DNA of 64,000 nucleotides from Maribacter_C sp947494565. GTDB lineage: Bacteria; Bacteroidota; Bacteroidia; Flavobacteriales; Flavobacteriaceae. The stretch lies in contig NZ_JBLFEP010000005.1 of assembly GCF_047345415.1 (NCBI RefSeq), forward strand, positions 496,001-560,000, read 5' to 3'. Positions within the stretch are counted from its first letter, which is position 1; each line of letters opens with the position of its first letter. Position numbers and translations under genes: made by a program. This document shows positions 1-8,784 of the stretch, piece after piece. The notes beneath the pieces are model-generated. The model ran no database searches and was not told the origin of the DNA. It saw only the letters and a program-made list of their open reading frames with translations.

Positions 1-423
1 CACCTTGGAGAAGTCCGTCATACGCAAGCGGATACTTTCATTCGCACCAACTGTTTCTTTGGCCTCTTTTTCCTCCATTTCTTTCTTTGGAAGCTTGAAT
101 TCCGTTCCCAAAAAAATGACCGTTGCCGTATCTTTTTCCTTTTTGAGTTGTTGGATCTGCTTTTTTCGCTGTTCCAATTTCTCCTCGTAATAGCGGCTCC
201 AAAACCGCTGGAACATTTCGTCAAAACGGTCAAAGTGCTCTTTACGCTTGCAATAGATCGCCTTGAGACTGTATTGAAAGAGCTGTCGATCCAAGGCATA
301 ACCGCGTTCCGCAATCGCAAAAGCATCCCGTGTCTCTTGCGGACCAAGCACAAACTGACGCTCTCGACAATACATGGTAAAGTCGATCAAGCGTTCTTTG
401 AAAGTTTTTGTGACTTGTTTCAC
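1..423 (-). CDS. coxE: CoxE-like VWA-domain protein (3' part outside window)
   Basis: Only the first 141 codons are in the window; the frame is still open at base 1. The translation begins VKQVTKTFKERLIDF and carries the typical CoxE N-terminal pattern: a Phe/Arg-rich helix, GPQETRDAF, a Tyr-Ala-Leu-Asp-Arg stretch, then FDRFDEMFQRFW at about residues 64-75. In known cox clusters CoxE works with the AAA+ protein CoxD in maturing the Cu-S-Mo centre of CO dehydrogenase. An in-frame TGA lies about 30 bases upstream of GTG 423 and no ATG lies between, so the GTG start is inferred. The VWA domain and its MIDAS motif should lie outside the window. Confidence 0.8.
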   Translation of the reverse strand, partial: MKQVTKTFKERLIDFTMYCRERQFVLGPQETRDAFAIAERGYALDRQLFQYSLKAIYCKRKEHFDRFDEMFQRFWSRYYEEKLEQRKKQIQQLKKEKDTATVIFLGTEFKLPKKEMEEKEAKETVGANESIRLRMTDFSKV

Positions 424-518
424 TGGAATACGCGTTACGAGTAAAGAGCTACTAATTCAGATAATTAAGTTTAATGCCTATGCTCATGCTATCTATTAAT
501 TGTTCAATGTTCATTGAA

Positions 519-532
519 AACTGCCAACTGCA
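519..532. repeat. Two heptamer copies in the coxD-coxE gap
   Basis: AACTGCC is followed directly by AACTGCA in the 118-base gap between coxD and coxE. Two copies could be chance, but other gaps in the same operon also hold 7-base repeats. Nothing else is evident in this gap. Confidence 0.4.
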
Positions 533-541
533 CACTAAGCC

Positions 542-1414
542 CTAATGTATTGGTACCAAAAACTCCTGGACCGTTTTGTTCCGTACAAACTCCACATCAT
601 CTTTATGCTTTAGCACACTGCCAATGGTATGCTGCACAATTTCATCCGTGATGTTCTTTTCGTTCATCAACAACAGCGTTTTTGCCCAGTCTAGCGATTC
701 GGCAATACCCGGAGGTTTATGCAAACTCGACTTTCTCAGGTTATGGATAAAAGTCACTACTTGCGTCGCCAGTTGCTCGTCGATATTCGGCAGCTTCTTT
801 GCGATAATATCAATTTCCTTGGTCTTTGATGGAAAATCTACCCAATGATATAAACAGCGCCGACGTAAGGCATCGCTCAATTCCCGCGTTCGATTGGAGG
901 TCAAGATCACATAAGGTTGTGACTTGGCTTTAATCGTGCCCAATTCGGGGATACTGATTTGAAAGTCGGACAGTAATTCCAACAGGTAAGCCTCGAATTC
1001 CTCATCGGCCCGATCGATTTCATCGATTAAGAGCACCACGGGGGTATCGGAACTAATAGATTGCAACAAAGGGCGTTGCAATACATAATCCATTCCAAAA
1101 ATCTGATTTTGGAGGGCCATCTTATCGGCTTCCTGTTCGAAGAGTTTGATGTGCAGCAACTGCTTTTGATAGTTCCATTCATAAATGGTGGTGCTGACAT
1201 CCAAACCTTCATAGCACTGTAGACGAATCAACTGGGTTCCCAGATGGGCGGCCAAAGTCTTGGCCAAAACAGTTTTCCCCACACCGGGATTACCCTCTAA
1301 CAATAACGGTTTGCCCAAATTCTTTACTAAAAAAACAGAGGTAGCAAGGGCTTCGTTCAGGATATAATCGTGCTCATAAAAGTCTTTTATCAGCGCATCA
1401 ATTTCTTTATTCAC
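542..1414 (-). CDS. coxD: MoxR-family AAA+ ATPase, CoxD-like
   Basis: This 290-residue AAA+ protein has Walker A GNPGVGKT at residues 41-48, Walker B VVLLIDEID at about 126-134, sensor-1 Asn174 in LTSNRTREL, and an arginine cluster ALRRRC near 182-187. In Afipia (Oligotropha) carboxidovorans, CoxD is an ATPase needed to build the Cu-S-Mo site of CO dehydrogenase. Its place between coxG and coxE, downstream of coxMSL, supports that role over a generic MoxR. It probably acts with the VWA protein CoxE. The length is normal for the family and the ATG start gives a complete N-terminus. Confidence 0.9.
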   Translation of the reverse strand: MNKEIDALIKDFYEHDYILNEALATSVFLVKNLGKPLLLEGNPGVGKTVLAKTLAAHLGTQLIRLQCYEGLDVSTTIYEWNYQKQLLHIKLFEQEADKMALQNQIFGMDYVLQRPLLQSISSDTPVVLLIDEIDRADEEFEAYLLELLSDFQISIPELGTIKAKSQPYVILTSNRTRELSDALRRRCLYHWVDFPSKTKEIDIIAKKLPNIDEQLATQVVTFIHNLRKSSLHKPPGIAESLDWAKTLLLMNEKNITDEIVQHTIGSVLKHKDDVEFVRNKTVQEFLVPIH

Positions 1415-1457
1415 AAGCTAAAGCTTTAGAAGCCATGCTCCGTGGAACACAGCTTCT

Positions 1458-1471
1458 GATTACAGATTACG
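1458..1471. repeat. Two heptamer copies in the coxG-coxD gap
   Basis: GATTACA is followed directly by GATTACG in the 64-base gap between coxG and coxD. It is weak alone, but it matches the 7-base periodicity in neighbouring gaps of the same operon. A palindrome CTAAAGCTTTAG also lies at 1418-1429. Confidence 0.35.
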
Positions 1472-1478
1472 GGACTAG

Positions 1479-1949
1479 CTATGCTGTGGCCTCCGCTGCG
1501 GCTAATTTTTTGGAAAAGTTGGTAACGAACTGTTTGAACAGTTGATTCGATACGGTTGTAATCAATCGCGAGCCGAATTGGGCGATTTTTCCATTGACCG
1601 TGACATCCATAATGGCATCCAATTTCACACCACCTTCCTCTTTTTCGGTAAGGTCGATGGTCATCACCATTTCGGCATTCCCATTTCCTTTAGAATCCAC
1701 TCCATCTCCGGTGAGCACTATCTTTCGATTGTCCACATCGATTTCCTTATAGAAGATATCGGCATCGTACTTGACCCCCATGGGTCCGAATTTCATACCT
1801 ACTTTCCCTTTATAATGGTTGTCACCCACTTTTTCGTCAACGGTCACCCCGGGAACACAGTCCATTATTTTTTCAGGGTCGATCAAATGTTCCCAAACCA
1901 AATGGGTACTTTGTGGTACTTCAAAAGATTTATCTAATTGTGTTTTCAT
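1479..1949 (-). CDS. coxG: CoxG-family SRPBCC protein
   Basis: This 156-residue protein matches the CO dehydrogenase subunit G family, a START/SRPBCC fold with a hydrophobic pocket. It begins MKTQLDKSFEVP and has the CVPGV motif near residue 31 and the family's GPMGVKYDA stretch. CoxG proteins are reported to take menaquinone from the membrane and deliver it to CO dehydrogenase, which would suit menaquinone-using Bacteroidota. It follows coxL on the same strand but is separated by 284 bases filled with tandem repeats, so co-transcription with coxMSL is likely but not certain. Confidence 0.88.
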   Translation of the reverse strand: MKTQLDKSFEVPQSTHLVWEHLIDPEKIMDCVPGVTVDEKVGDNHYKGKVGMKFGPMGVKYDADIFYKEIDVDNRKIVLTGDGVDSKGNGNAEMVMTIDLTEKEEGGVKLDAIMDVTVNGKIAQFGSRLITTVSNQLFKQFVTNFSKKLAAAEATA

Positions 1950-1981
1950 GCAACTTTAATTTAATATCATTTCTCATTTTG

Positions 1982-2016
1982 CGCTACGCGCTGTTCGCTA
2001 TTCGCTGTTCGCTGTT
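1982..2016. repeat. Heptamer tandem repeat CGCTRTT
   Basis: Four contiguous 7-base units (CGCTGTT, CGCTATT, CGCTGTT, CGCTGTT) occupy 1989-2016, preceded by a degenerate unit CGCTACG at 1982-1988. It is the first of two unrelated heptamer arrays in the coxL-coxG gap. Confidence 0.85.
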
Positions 2017-2080
2017 TATGTGTTTTTTTAAGGACAGTTACAAACGCTATATCCCAAACTTATCTCTCATTACTAACTAC

Positions 2081-2146
2081 TCCTAGCTCCTAGCTCCTAG
2101 CTCCTAGCTCCTAGCTCCTAGCTCCTAGCTCCTAGCTCCTAGCTCC
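2081..2146. repeat. Heptamer tandem repeat TCCTAGC, 9.4 perfect copies
   Basis: Nine perfect copies of TCCTAGC plus three further bases run without interruption in the coxL-coxG gap. The lack of any mismatch suggests recent expansion or homogenisation. Apart from this array and the one at 1982-2016, the 284-base gap holds no gene that I can see. Confidence 0.97.
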
Positions 2147-2233
2147 AAAATACAAACTTCCAAAATCGTGCATCGAGCTTCGAGCATCCAAATTCAATTT
2201 CACAACTCAATACTCATAGCTTTGAACCACAAC

Positions 2234-4600
2234 CTAGGCCTTAGCCTTCGCTTCTTGTATGGCTTCCCAAACCTTTGCAGGTGTAATGGGGATATCCAAA
2301 TGCTTGATCCCTAAGGGATACAGGGCATCAATAATGGCATTGGCAATGGCCGGTGGAGCACCTACGGTAGGTGATTCCGCCACACCTTTTGCACCTAGTG
2401 GATGATGTGGTGATGGTGTTATCGTATGACCGGTTTCCCAATGGGGCGATTCTACAGCCGTAGGCACCAAATAATCCATAAAGGTGCCGTTCAAGACGTT
2501 TCCTTCCCCATCATACTCAATACCTTCATACATCGCCGGTGCAATGCCCTGGGTCAATCCCCCATGCACTTGGCCCTCAACGATCATTGGATTAATGATA
2601 TTTCCACAATCATCGATTGCAACGAAACGTTTTACATCAATCGCACCAGTTTCTTCATCGACCTCAACAACACAGATGTATGCGCCGTTGGGGAACGTCA
2701 AATTTGGTGGGTCATAATAGTGTGTCGCTTCGAATCCGGGTTCCATTCCTGGAGGGATATTGGTATAGGCAGCAAAAGCCACATCTTGTATGGTCTTTGA
2801 TTTTTCAGGAGCTCCTTTCACAAAGTACTTCCCTACTTCCCATTCGATATCCTCTTCACTGACCTCGAGCAGATGTGCTGCTATCTTCTTTCCTTTATCC
2901 TTTAGTTTACGGGCCGCAATGGCCGCAGCCGCTCCTGCAGTAGGAGTACTTCTACTCGCGTAGGTACCTAAACCATAAGGCGCGGTATCGGTATCACCTT
3001 CATCGATTTCGATATCGGTATAGGGAATTCCCAATTCTTCCGCCAATATTTGAGCATAGGTAGTTTCATGACCTTGACCTTGCGATTTGGTTCCGAAACG
3101 AGCCAAAGCCTTCCCTGTAGGATGCACTCGTATTTCTGCACTGTCGAACATCGCAATACCCAAGATATCAAAATCCTTGGACGGTCCTGCCCCGACCACC
3201 TCTGTAAAGGTGCAAATGCCGATACCCATCAACTTGCCTTGGGCGCGTTTCTCGGCCTGTTCTTTTTTATAGTCGTCATAACCGACCATGTCCATAGCCT
3301 TTTTCAAGGTTGCGTCATAGTCCCCGCTGTCATAGCTCCAGCCCAAGGGGGAAGCATAGGGAAACTGTTCTTTTTTGATGAAATTTTCAAAACGCAATTG
3401 CGCCGGATCTTTTTCGATTTCCGCAGCCAATTTATCGACCATCCGTTCGATGGCATGTACCGCTTCGGTAACCCGAAATGAACAGCGATAGGCAACTCCG
3501 CCCGGGGCTTTGTTGGTATATACCGCATCCAATTCCGCGAAAGCGTGCTCATAGTCATAGGATCCGGTACAAATAGAAAACATTCCCGTAGGATATTTTG
3601 ATGGATTCGCTGAGGAATCGGTATACCCATGATCCGCCAAAGTCGAAACCTTGAACGCTTGTATTTTTCCTTCCTTGGTAGCCGCCAATTCACAATCCAT
3701 ATGATAATCACGAGCAAAACCATTGACGAGGTTTTCCGAACGATCCTCAATCCATTTGACTGGTTTTCCAATCAAAAAGGTCGCTGCTATGGCTACTACA
3801 TATGCGGGATATACGGGAACCTTCCCTCCAAATCCGCCTCCGATATCCGGGGAAATGATTCGTATTTTCTCTTCCGAAAGCCCTACATGACCGGCAACCA
3901 AGGCCACTACCGTACGTATGGCATGCGGAGCTTGGGTGGTCAGATATACCAATAGTTTCTGGGTATCCTTATCGTAGGAAGCGACACAGCCGCAAGTCTC
4001 GATGGAAGCCACGTGAATTCTCGGTAGATAGATGCGTTCTTTGACGACCACATCGGCGTTGGCGATGACCTCATCGGTCTTGGCCCGGTCACCACGCTCC
4101 CAGTGGTAGATTTGATTGTCTTCCTGTCCTTCTTTATCAGGGCGCAATAAGGGCGCATCATCATCCAAAGCGGTAAAAGGGTCTACGATCGCTTGCATCG
4201 GTTCGTAATCTACTTCAACGGCTTCCGCACCATCAACTGCAATATATCTATCCGTAGCAATCACTGCACAGACCTCTTGCGATTGATGCATGACCGTATC
4301 GGTAGGCAATACCATTTGCGTATCCGACAACAAGGTGGGCATCCAGTGCAGATTGTACTGAGCCAAGTCCTCACCGGTAATGACGGCCAATACGCCATCA
4401 ATGGCCAAGGCCTTCTCCTTATTGATGCTTTTTATCTTGGCATAGGCATACGGGCTACGGACCATGACCATAGTCAGCTGGCCCGGTAGTTTTACATCGT
4501 CTACATAATTGCCTTTCCCGTGTAAAAAACGGGCATCTTCCTTTCTTTTCACAGAGTGACCCATTCCGCCAACTTCTGCTGATGTTTTACATTTAAACAT
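2234..4600 (-). CDS. coxL: Form I aerobic CO dehydrogenase, large (Mo/Cu) subunit
   Basis: At 788 residues this is close to the usual CoxL length of about 800. The key feature is AYRCSFR at residues 370-376, matching the form I motif AYxCSFR; Cys373 would bind Cu through the bridging sulfide. Form II relatives instead have AYRGAGR. The Mo-cofactor loop GGGFGGK is at 254-260 and the active-site Glu742 sits in GVAESPTVG near the C-terminus. The enzyme oxidises CO to CO2 and passes electrons via CoxS and CoxM to the respiratory chain. It starts 18 bases after coxS stops. Its class is as secure as motif reading allows; activity is inferred. Confidence 0.95.
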   Translation of the reverse strand: MFKCKTSAEVGGMGHSVKRKEDARFLHGKGNYVDDVKLPGQLTMVMVRSPYAYAKIKSINKEKALAIDGVLAVITGEDLAQYNLHWMPTLLSDTQMVLPTDTVMHQSQEVCAVIATDRYIAVDGAEAVEVDYEPMQAIVDPFTALDDDAPLLRPDKEGQEDNQIYHWERGDRAKTDEVIANADVVVKERIYLPRIHVASIETCGCVASYDKDTQKLLVYLTTQAPHAIRTVVALVAGHVGLSEEKIRIISPDIGGGFGGKVPVYPAYVVAIAATFLIGKPVKWIEDRSENLVNGFARDYHMDCELAATKEGKIQAFKVSTLADHGYTDSSANPSKYPTGMFSICTGSYDYEHAFAELDAVYTNKAPGGVAYRCSFRVTEAVHAIERMVDKLAAEIEKDPAQLRFENFIKKEQFPYASPLGWSYDSGDYDATLKKAMDMVGYDDYKKEQAEKRAQGKLMGIGICTFTEVVGAGPSKDFDILGIAMFDSAEIRVHPTGKALARFGTKSQGQGHETTYAQILAEELGIPYTDIEIDEGDTDTAPYGLGTYASRSTPTAGAAAAIAARKLKDKGKKIAAHLLEVSEEDIEWEVGKYFVKGAPEKSKTIQDVAFAAYTNIPPGMEPGFEATHYYDPPNLTFPNGAYICVVEVDEETGAIDVKRFVAIDDCGNIINPMIVEGQVHGGLTQGIAPAMYEGIEYDGEGNVLNGTFMDYLVPTAVESPHWETGHTITPSPHHPLGAKGVAESPTVGAPPAIANAIIDALYPLGIKHLDIPITPAKVWEAIQEAKAKA

Positions 4601-4618
4601 AATTGATTTCTTTAGCGG

Positions 4619-5107
4619 TTATACGGATTCGGATTCTTTCTGCATTTCTTGGGCGGCTTGTTGTACCGACTTCACAATGTTGTTGTACCCGGTACAACGA
4701 CATAGATTGCCAGAAATCCCCCATCGAATCTCCTCCTCGGTCGGATTTGGATTATTCTTCAATAAATCAATAGAACGCATGATCATTCCAGGGGTACAGA
4801 ATCCACAGTGTAACCCGTGCTGGTCGTGAAATGCCTGCTGTAACGGATGATTTGTACCCTCTGCAGCAATCCCTTCGATGGTGGTAATATCCGCTCCATC
4901 GGCACGAACCGTTAGGTAAGTACATGATTTAACCGACTTACCGTCCAATAAGATGGTACAGGCACCACAGTTAGAGGTATCACAACCGATATGTGTACCC
5001 GTCAAGTCTAGATTTTCCCGAATAAAATGGACCAAGAGCAAGCGCGAATCAACTTCGGCAGTCACGCTTTCCCCATTTATTGTCATTGTAACTTTATGTT
5101 TTGCCAT
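4619..5107 (-). CDS. coxS: CO dehydrogenase small (2Fe-2S) subunit
   Basis: This 162-residue ferredoxin-like subunit binds two 2Fe-2S clusters. The N-terminal plant-type cluster uses C42, C47, C50 and C62 (GCDTSNCGAC). The C-terminal helical domain uses C101 and C104 (HCGFCTPG) and C136 and C138 (GNLCRCTGY). It relays electrons from the Mo/Cu site in CoxL to FAD in CoxM. It starts only 3 bases after the coxM stop, so the two are almost certainly co-translated. All eight ligands are present. Confidence 0.95.
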   Translation of the reverse strand: MAKHKVTMTINGESVTAEVDSRLLLVHFIRENLDLTGTHIGCDTSNCGACTILLDGKSVKSCTYLTVRADGADITTIEGIAAEGTNHPLQQAFHDQHGLHCGFCTPGMIMRSIDLLKNNPNPTEEEIRWGISGNLCRCTGYNNIVKSVQQAAQEMQKESESV

Positions 5108-5110
5108 TTC

Positions 5111-5983
5111 TTAATTATTTCGCGCTCTTTCCAAAGCTTTGTTCAACATTCTTTTTGTTATCGTATGTACTATGGACCTTTTATAGGCCTCAGAACCTCT
5201 TAAATCCGATTCCGGTTCACAGTCTTCGCTAGCGATTTGACTTACCTCAGCAATCAATTCATCCGTAATCTTTTTACCCCGCAACACCTCTTCTCCTCGT
5301 TCTAATCGCATGGGCACTGCACTAACATTGGTGAGCCCGATACCGATTTGCTGACATATTCCATCATCATCCAATTCTATATGTACCGCAACTCCTGCCG
5401 TGGCGTAATCCCCAACTTTGCGCTCTACTTTGTGATAGGCACCTCCACTGTTCTTTTTGGCCTTCGGAATTTGAATTTCGGTCAAAATATCACCAGCTTC
5501 CAAGGCGGTCATATAAAAACCGTGGAAAAACTCATCAATGGGAATCGTTTTCTCCCCATCGGCTCCTGCTGCAATAATCGTAGCCCGTACAGCGAGCATT
5601 AAGGCAGGTTGATCGTTAGCCGCATCACCATGCGCGATATTGCCACCAATGGTTCCACAGTTGCGCACAGAGGGATCGGCGGTTAACCAAATGGCATCCC
5701 CGAAGATGGGATACTGTTCTTTCAGCAGCTTGTTGTGCTCCATTTCCGTTTGGGTGGTCAACGCACCGATTTTAAGCAAATCGCCTTCTTCCTTTATATA
5801 GGAAAGACCGTCGATTTTACTAATATCGATAATGTGTTCGGGGGTCGCAAAACGCAGTTTCATCATCGGCAGCAGACTATGTCCGCCCGACATGTATTTT
5901 GCTTCCTCACCGAGTTCTTGAGACAAGGCAATAGCCTCACTTACCGAGGCGGCCCTGTGATAGGTGAAATTAGCTGGAATCAT
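5111..5983 (-). CDS. coxM: CO dehydrogenase medium (FAD) subunit
   Basis: This 290-residue FAD_binding_5 protein has the flavin motifs GGHSLLPMMK at about 33-42 and TIGGN at 111-115, both typical of CoxM, followed by the CO_deh_flav_C domain. It takes electrons from CoxS and passes them to a quinone or other acceptor. It is the first gene of the M-S-L order that marks form I clusters. The ATG at 5983 is preceded by a good flavobacterial promoter. Confidence 0.95.
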   Translation of the reverse strand: MIPANFTYHRAASVSEAIALSQELGEEAKYMSGGHSLLPMMKLRFATPEHIIDISKIDGLSYIKEEGDLLKIGALTTQTEMEHNKLLKEQYPIFGDAIWLTADPSVRNCGTIGGNIAHGDAANDQPALMLAVRATIIAAGADGEKTIPIDEFFHGFYMTALEAGDILTEIQIPKAKKNSGGAYHKVERKVGDYATAGVAVHIELDDDGICQQIGIGLTNVSAVPMRLERGEEVLRGKKITDELIAEVSQIASEDCEPESDLRGSEAYKRSIVHTITKRMLNKALERARNN

Positions 5984-6016
5984 AATTTTTTAAGGGTTTT
6001 ATTAAGGGATAAGTAC

Positions 6017-6048
6017 TAAATATATCTTATTTTTTTTGATACAGCAAA
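6017..6048 (-). promoter_or_regulatory. Predicted cox operon promoter
   Basis: On the minus strand, TTTG (6048-6045) is followed after 20 bases by TATATTTA (6024-6017). This matches the Bacteroidota sigma-A consensus TTTG-N19-TAnnTTTG at all but the last base of the -7 element. Transcription would start near 6010, giving a leader of about 28 bases before the coxM ATG. Confidence 0.6.
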
Positions 6049-6180
6049 TCGAATAGGTTTTGTTTAACGATTTCATAAAGTAGCGCACAAGACTCCTTAT
6101 TCATTTCGACAATAACGGTCCAGGTCTCTATTTTAAGATAATCCTTACCTTTAAGTCCGCCATGAAAAAGCGGTACTACC

Positions 6181-7356
6181 ATGAACACCCGTCTCTATTT
6201 TGACTACAACGCGACAACCCCCTGTGACAAGGAGGTTGTGGATGCGATGCTACCTTATTTCCATGAAAACTTTGGCAATCCCTCGAGCAATCATCATCCC
6301 TTTGGTTGGTTAGCAAAAAGTGCGGTCGAAGAGGCAACAGCTTCCATCGCCAAACAGATTGGAGTTTCCCCAACGGATTTAATTTATACCTCGGGTTCAA
6401 CAGAAAGCATCAATATGATACTCAAGGGGGTGGCCCGAAAAAGACAATCGCAGGGAAAACATATCATCACCACTACCGCGGAGCACAAAGCGGTTTTGGA
6501 TACCTGTGCATTCCTGGAGGAAGAAGGGTTTGAAGTATCTTATTTGGATGTTGACCACAAAGGGTTGGTCTCTTCCGAAGCGCTGCGCAACGCCTTGCGA
6601 TCCGATACTATCTTAGTGGCGGTACTATATGCCAATAATGAAACTGGCATTATTCAACCTTTAGATGAAATCGCAAAAATCGTTCATGACCATGGAAGCC
6701 TCCTTTTTTCGGATACGACGCAAGCCTTAGGGAAAATTCAAGTCAACGATGTGTTATCACAGGTAGACTTCGCTTGTTTCTCAGGACATAAAGTGTATGG
6801 CCCAAAGGGTATCGGATTGGTCTATATCAAAGGAAACGAAGACGGACAGGCCTTACCTAGTCTTATTCAGGGGGGTGGACAACAAAAAGGACAGCGGGGA
6901 GGTACCATCAACACGCCGCTGATCGTAGGAATGGCGAAAGCCATCGAATTGGCCTACGAAAACTTAGACGGGCAAACGGTACGGTTAGAAAATCTGAGAG
7001 ACGAATTAGAAAATGGTTTACTCAACATCGAACTGGTGGTTTCCAATACTTCAGGGGCACACCGACTGCCGAATACGGCCCACTTATCATTTCCGTATGT
7101 CGATGGTGCTTCCTTATTGACGGCATTAAGTGGTCAGATTGCGGTATCAAATGGATCCGCCTGTAATTCCGCTTCAGTAGAACCTTCGCATGTACTGTTA
7201 GCTATGGGCATCACCCGTACTTTGGCCTATGCCTCCCTACGCCTAAGCATCGGCAAACAGACCACTACGGAAGACATTCAAAAAGCGATTGAAATCATTA
7301 CGCAAGAAGTTGCAAAACAACGCGAAAGCAATATCCTTTGGGAACGAAGAAACTAG
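6181..7356 (+). CDS. Cysteine desulfurase, possible CODH/Mo-cofactor sulfur donor
   Basis: This 391-residue class V PLP aminotransferase has the NifS/IscS layout: EHKAV near 101-105, PLP lysine K204 in SGHKVYGPKG, and persulfide Cys328 in NGSACNSASVEPSHVL. Such enzymes move sulfur from cysteine to an acceptor. It is divergent from coxMSL and a second desulfurase lies at 48968-50113, so this copy may be dedicated. In Rhodobacter capsulatus, NifS4 sulfurates the cofactor bound to XdhC; a comparable role here, or supply of the bridging sulfide of the Cu-S-Mo centre, is inference. The short SxxCxS loop resembles the NifS-like group rather than classic IscS. Confidence 0.88.
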   Translation: MNTRLYFDYNATTPCDKEVVDAMLPYFHENFGNPSSNHHPFGWLAKSAVEEATASIAKQIGVSPTDLIYTSGSTESINMILKGVARKRQSQGKHIITTTAEHKAVLDTCAFLEEEGFEVSYLDVDHKGLVSSEALRNALRSDTILVAVLYANNETGIIQPLDEIAKIVHDHGSLLFSDTTQALGKIQVNDVLSQVDFACFSGHKVYGPKGIGLVYIKGNEDGQALPSLIQGGGQQKGQRGGTINTPLIVGMAKAIELAYENLDGQTVRLENLRDELENGLLNIELVVSNTSGAHRLPNTAHLSFPYVDGASLLTALSGQIAVSNGSACNSASVEPSHVLLAMGITRTLAYASLRLSIGKQTTTEDIQKAIEIITQEVAKQRESNILWERRN

Positions 7357-7376
7357 AAACGGAACCCTACAACCTT

Positions 7377-8690
7377 ATGACATCGGATGAAAAAATGCTA
7401 TATGATGTGATTATCCTGGGAGGTGGATTAATGGGGAGTGCGGCCGCTTGGCACCTTTCAAACCTAGGTGAAAATGTATTGCTCATCGAGCAACAGGGGC
7501 AAAATTACCACAAGGGATCCAGTAAGGGAATGGCAAGGATTACGAGAAGCAGTAATATAGAGGACAATGCATTGTGGTCTATCTTAAATGACCGTTCCGT
7601 TAGGGAAGTCCAAAACATGATACGCTACTTGAACCGAAAAGGGGTCAAGATGACTATCGAAGACATCTATACGACCACTCCCATCTCCTATATCGCAAGG
7701 CAAGAGGAACTAAACCGACTAGTGCGGAATTTGGAGCGGCAAGATGTGCATTTTGAGATTGCCACCACCCCTGAGGAAGGTAAAGCCAAATTCGGTGTGA
7801 AATTAAAGGAAGGCACCTTCTTACAACGAGAATATAAAACCAATTCGGGCACATTCAGTCCGCAAAAACTTATTCAAGCGTTACACCAAGCTATTACATT
7901 ACAAGGGGGTAAAATTATGTATCAAACCGAAGCGATAGGAATCGAAAGAGAGGGCGACCACTATAAGGTTGCGGCAAGGAAAACAAAACAACGCCCTCAG
8001 GCACTTTTTGCCCGGCAGTTGATTAGCGCGGCTGGCGCCTACACAGGTACCTTACTTCGACATCGGGCACCTTATTTTCAGTCATTGATTCGGCCCAAAC
8101 GGGTTTTTTTGGCGTTTTTTGAGCTAAGGGATGGGCATTGGCAGCATCTTAATCCGGAGCAGAAAGCGCAATTGAAAAACGGATTCCCGTTAATCGATCG
8201 TTCGCCCCATGATCAAGCTGAAGAGTTCTTCGCTATGATTGAAAATTACGATGCAAAAGGCAATCCTACAATCAAAACCGGCGGCCATTTTCAACGATCT
8301 TCTGTGAAAGATCCTGATGACATATGGGGCCAAAAATTAAGTCAAGAGGAAATTTATTGGTCCAAAGCAAAGCTAGTGGAATATCTTAAAGTGCTAAATC
8401 TACCCATTGAAGCCATGCATATAAAACTAGTTGATCAATACTCTTGCATTTATAGCCTTACGGATAACGAAGTGCCTTATGTGACCCAAATTTATGATGA
8501 AAATCTACATAAGGAGAAGAATTTCGTAGTCATAGCCGGACTTTCAGGTGTGGGAGCCAAAGGGGCGATGGCCTATGGTCTTATTGCTGCTAATTTACTT
8601 TTGGGCCAAAGGGATGCTGATACTTTATCCCAGGATGTAATTGCCCAATTGGGCTATGATCGAATGTTAAAAGAACGGTCGAAAACCTAA
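7377..8690 (+). CDS. FAD-dependent amine oxidase, monomeric sarcosine oxidase-like
   Basis: A Rossmann FAD site (YDVIILGGGLMGSAAAWHL) opens the protein, followed by SSKGMARITR, the equivalent of the RIxR signature of sarcosine and N-methyltryptophan oxidases. A C-terminal SCIYSLTDNEVP matches the region carrying the covalent-flavin Cys in MSOX, so covalent FAD is possible. I place the start at ATG 7377 (437 residues); an upstream TTG at 7338 would overlap the desulfurase gene. The gene lies 20 bases after the desulfurase and is probably in the same operon. Its substrate is unknown, and its link to CO or Mo metabolism is only positional. Confidence 0.82.
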   Translation: MTSDEKMLYDVIILGGGLMGSAAAWHLSNLGENVLLIEQQGQNYHKGSSKGMARITRSSNIEDNALWSILNDRSVREVQNMIRYLNRKGVKMTIEDIYTTTPISYIARQEELNRLVRNLERQDVHFEIATTPEEGKAKFGVKLKEGTFLQREYKTNSGTFSPQKLIQALHQAITLQGGKIMYQTEAIGIEREGDHYKVAARKTKQRPQALFARQLISAAGAYTGTLLRHRAPYFQSLIRPKRVFLAFFELRDGHWQHLNPEQKAQLKNGFPLIDRSPHDQAEEFFAMIENYDAKGNPTIKTGGHFQRSSVKDPDDIWGQKLSQEEIYWSKAKLVEYLKVLNLPIEAMHIKLVDQYSCIYSLTDNEVPYVTQIYDENLHKEKNFVVIAGLSGVGAKGAMAYGLIAANLLLGQRDADTLSQDVIAQLGYDRMLKERSKT

Positions 8691-8784
8691 AAACGCTTTT
8701 TTCTGGGCCATATCGTAACAAAGCCGTTGGCCATACGTCTTCCTTACACATCCAATCATCTACTAACCCTCAATAACCCTGAAG

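Noticed and set aside
18..353. 111-codon minus-strand reading frame
   Set aside because: It is an out-of-frame shadow of coxE; the overlapping frame 1-423 gives a recognisable CoxE N-terminus.
2081..2146. CRISPR array
   Set aside because: The units are 7 bases and contiguous, with no spacers and no cas genes nearby.
2426..3481. Plus-strand open frames opposite coxL
   Set aside because: They lie antisense to a well-conserved enzyme gene and encode low-complexity sequence with no domain.
2234..4600. Form II CoxL-like or xanthine dehydrogenase subunit
   Set aside because: The AYRCSFR motif, coxM-S-L order and cox accessory genes indicate form I.
7338..7376. TTG start for the flavoenzyme
   Set aside because: It would overlap the desulfurase and adds 13 residues before the FAD motif; ATG 7377 is better.
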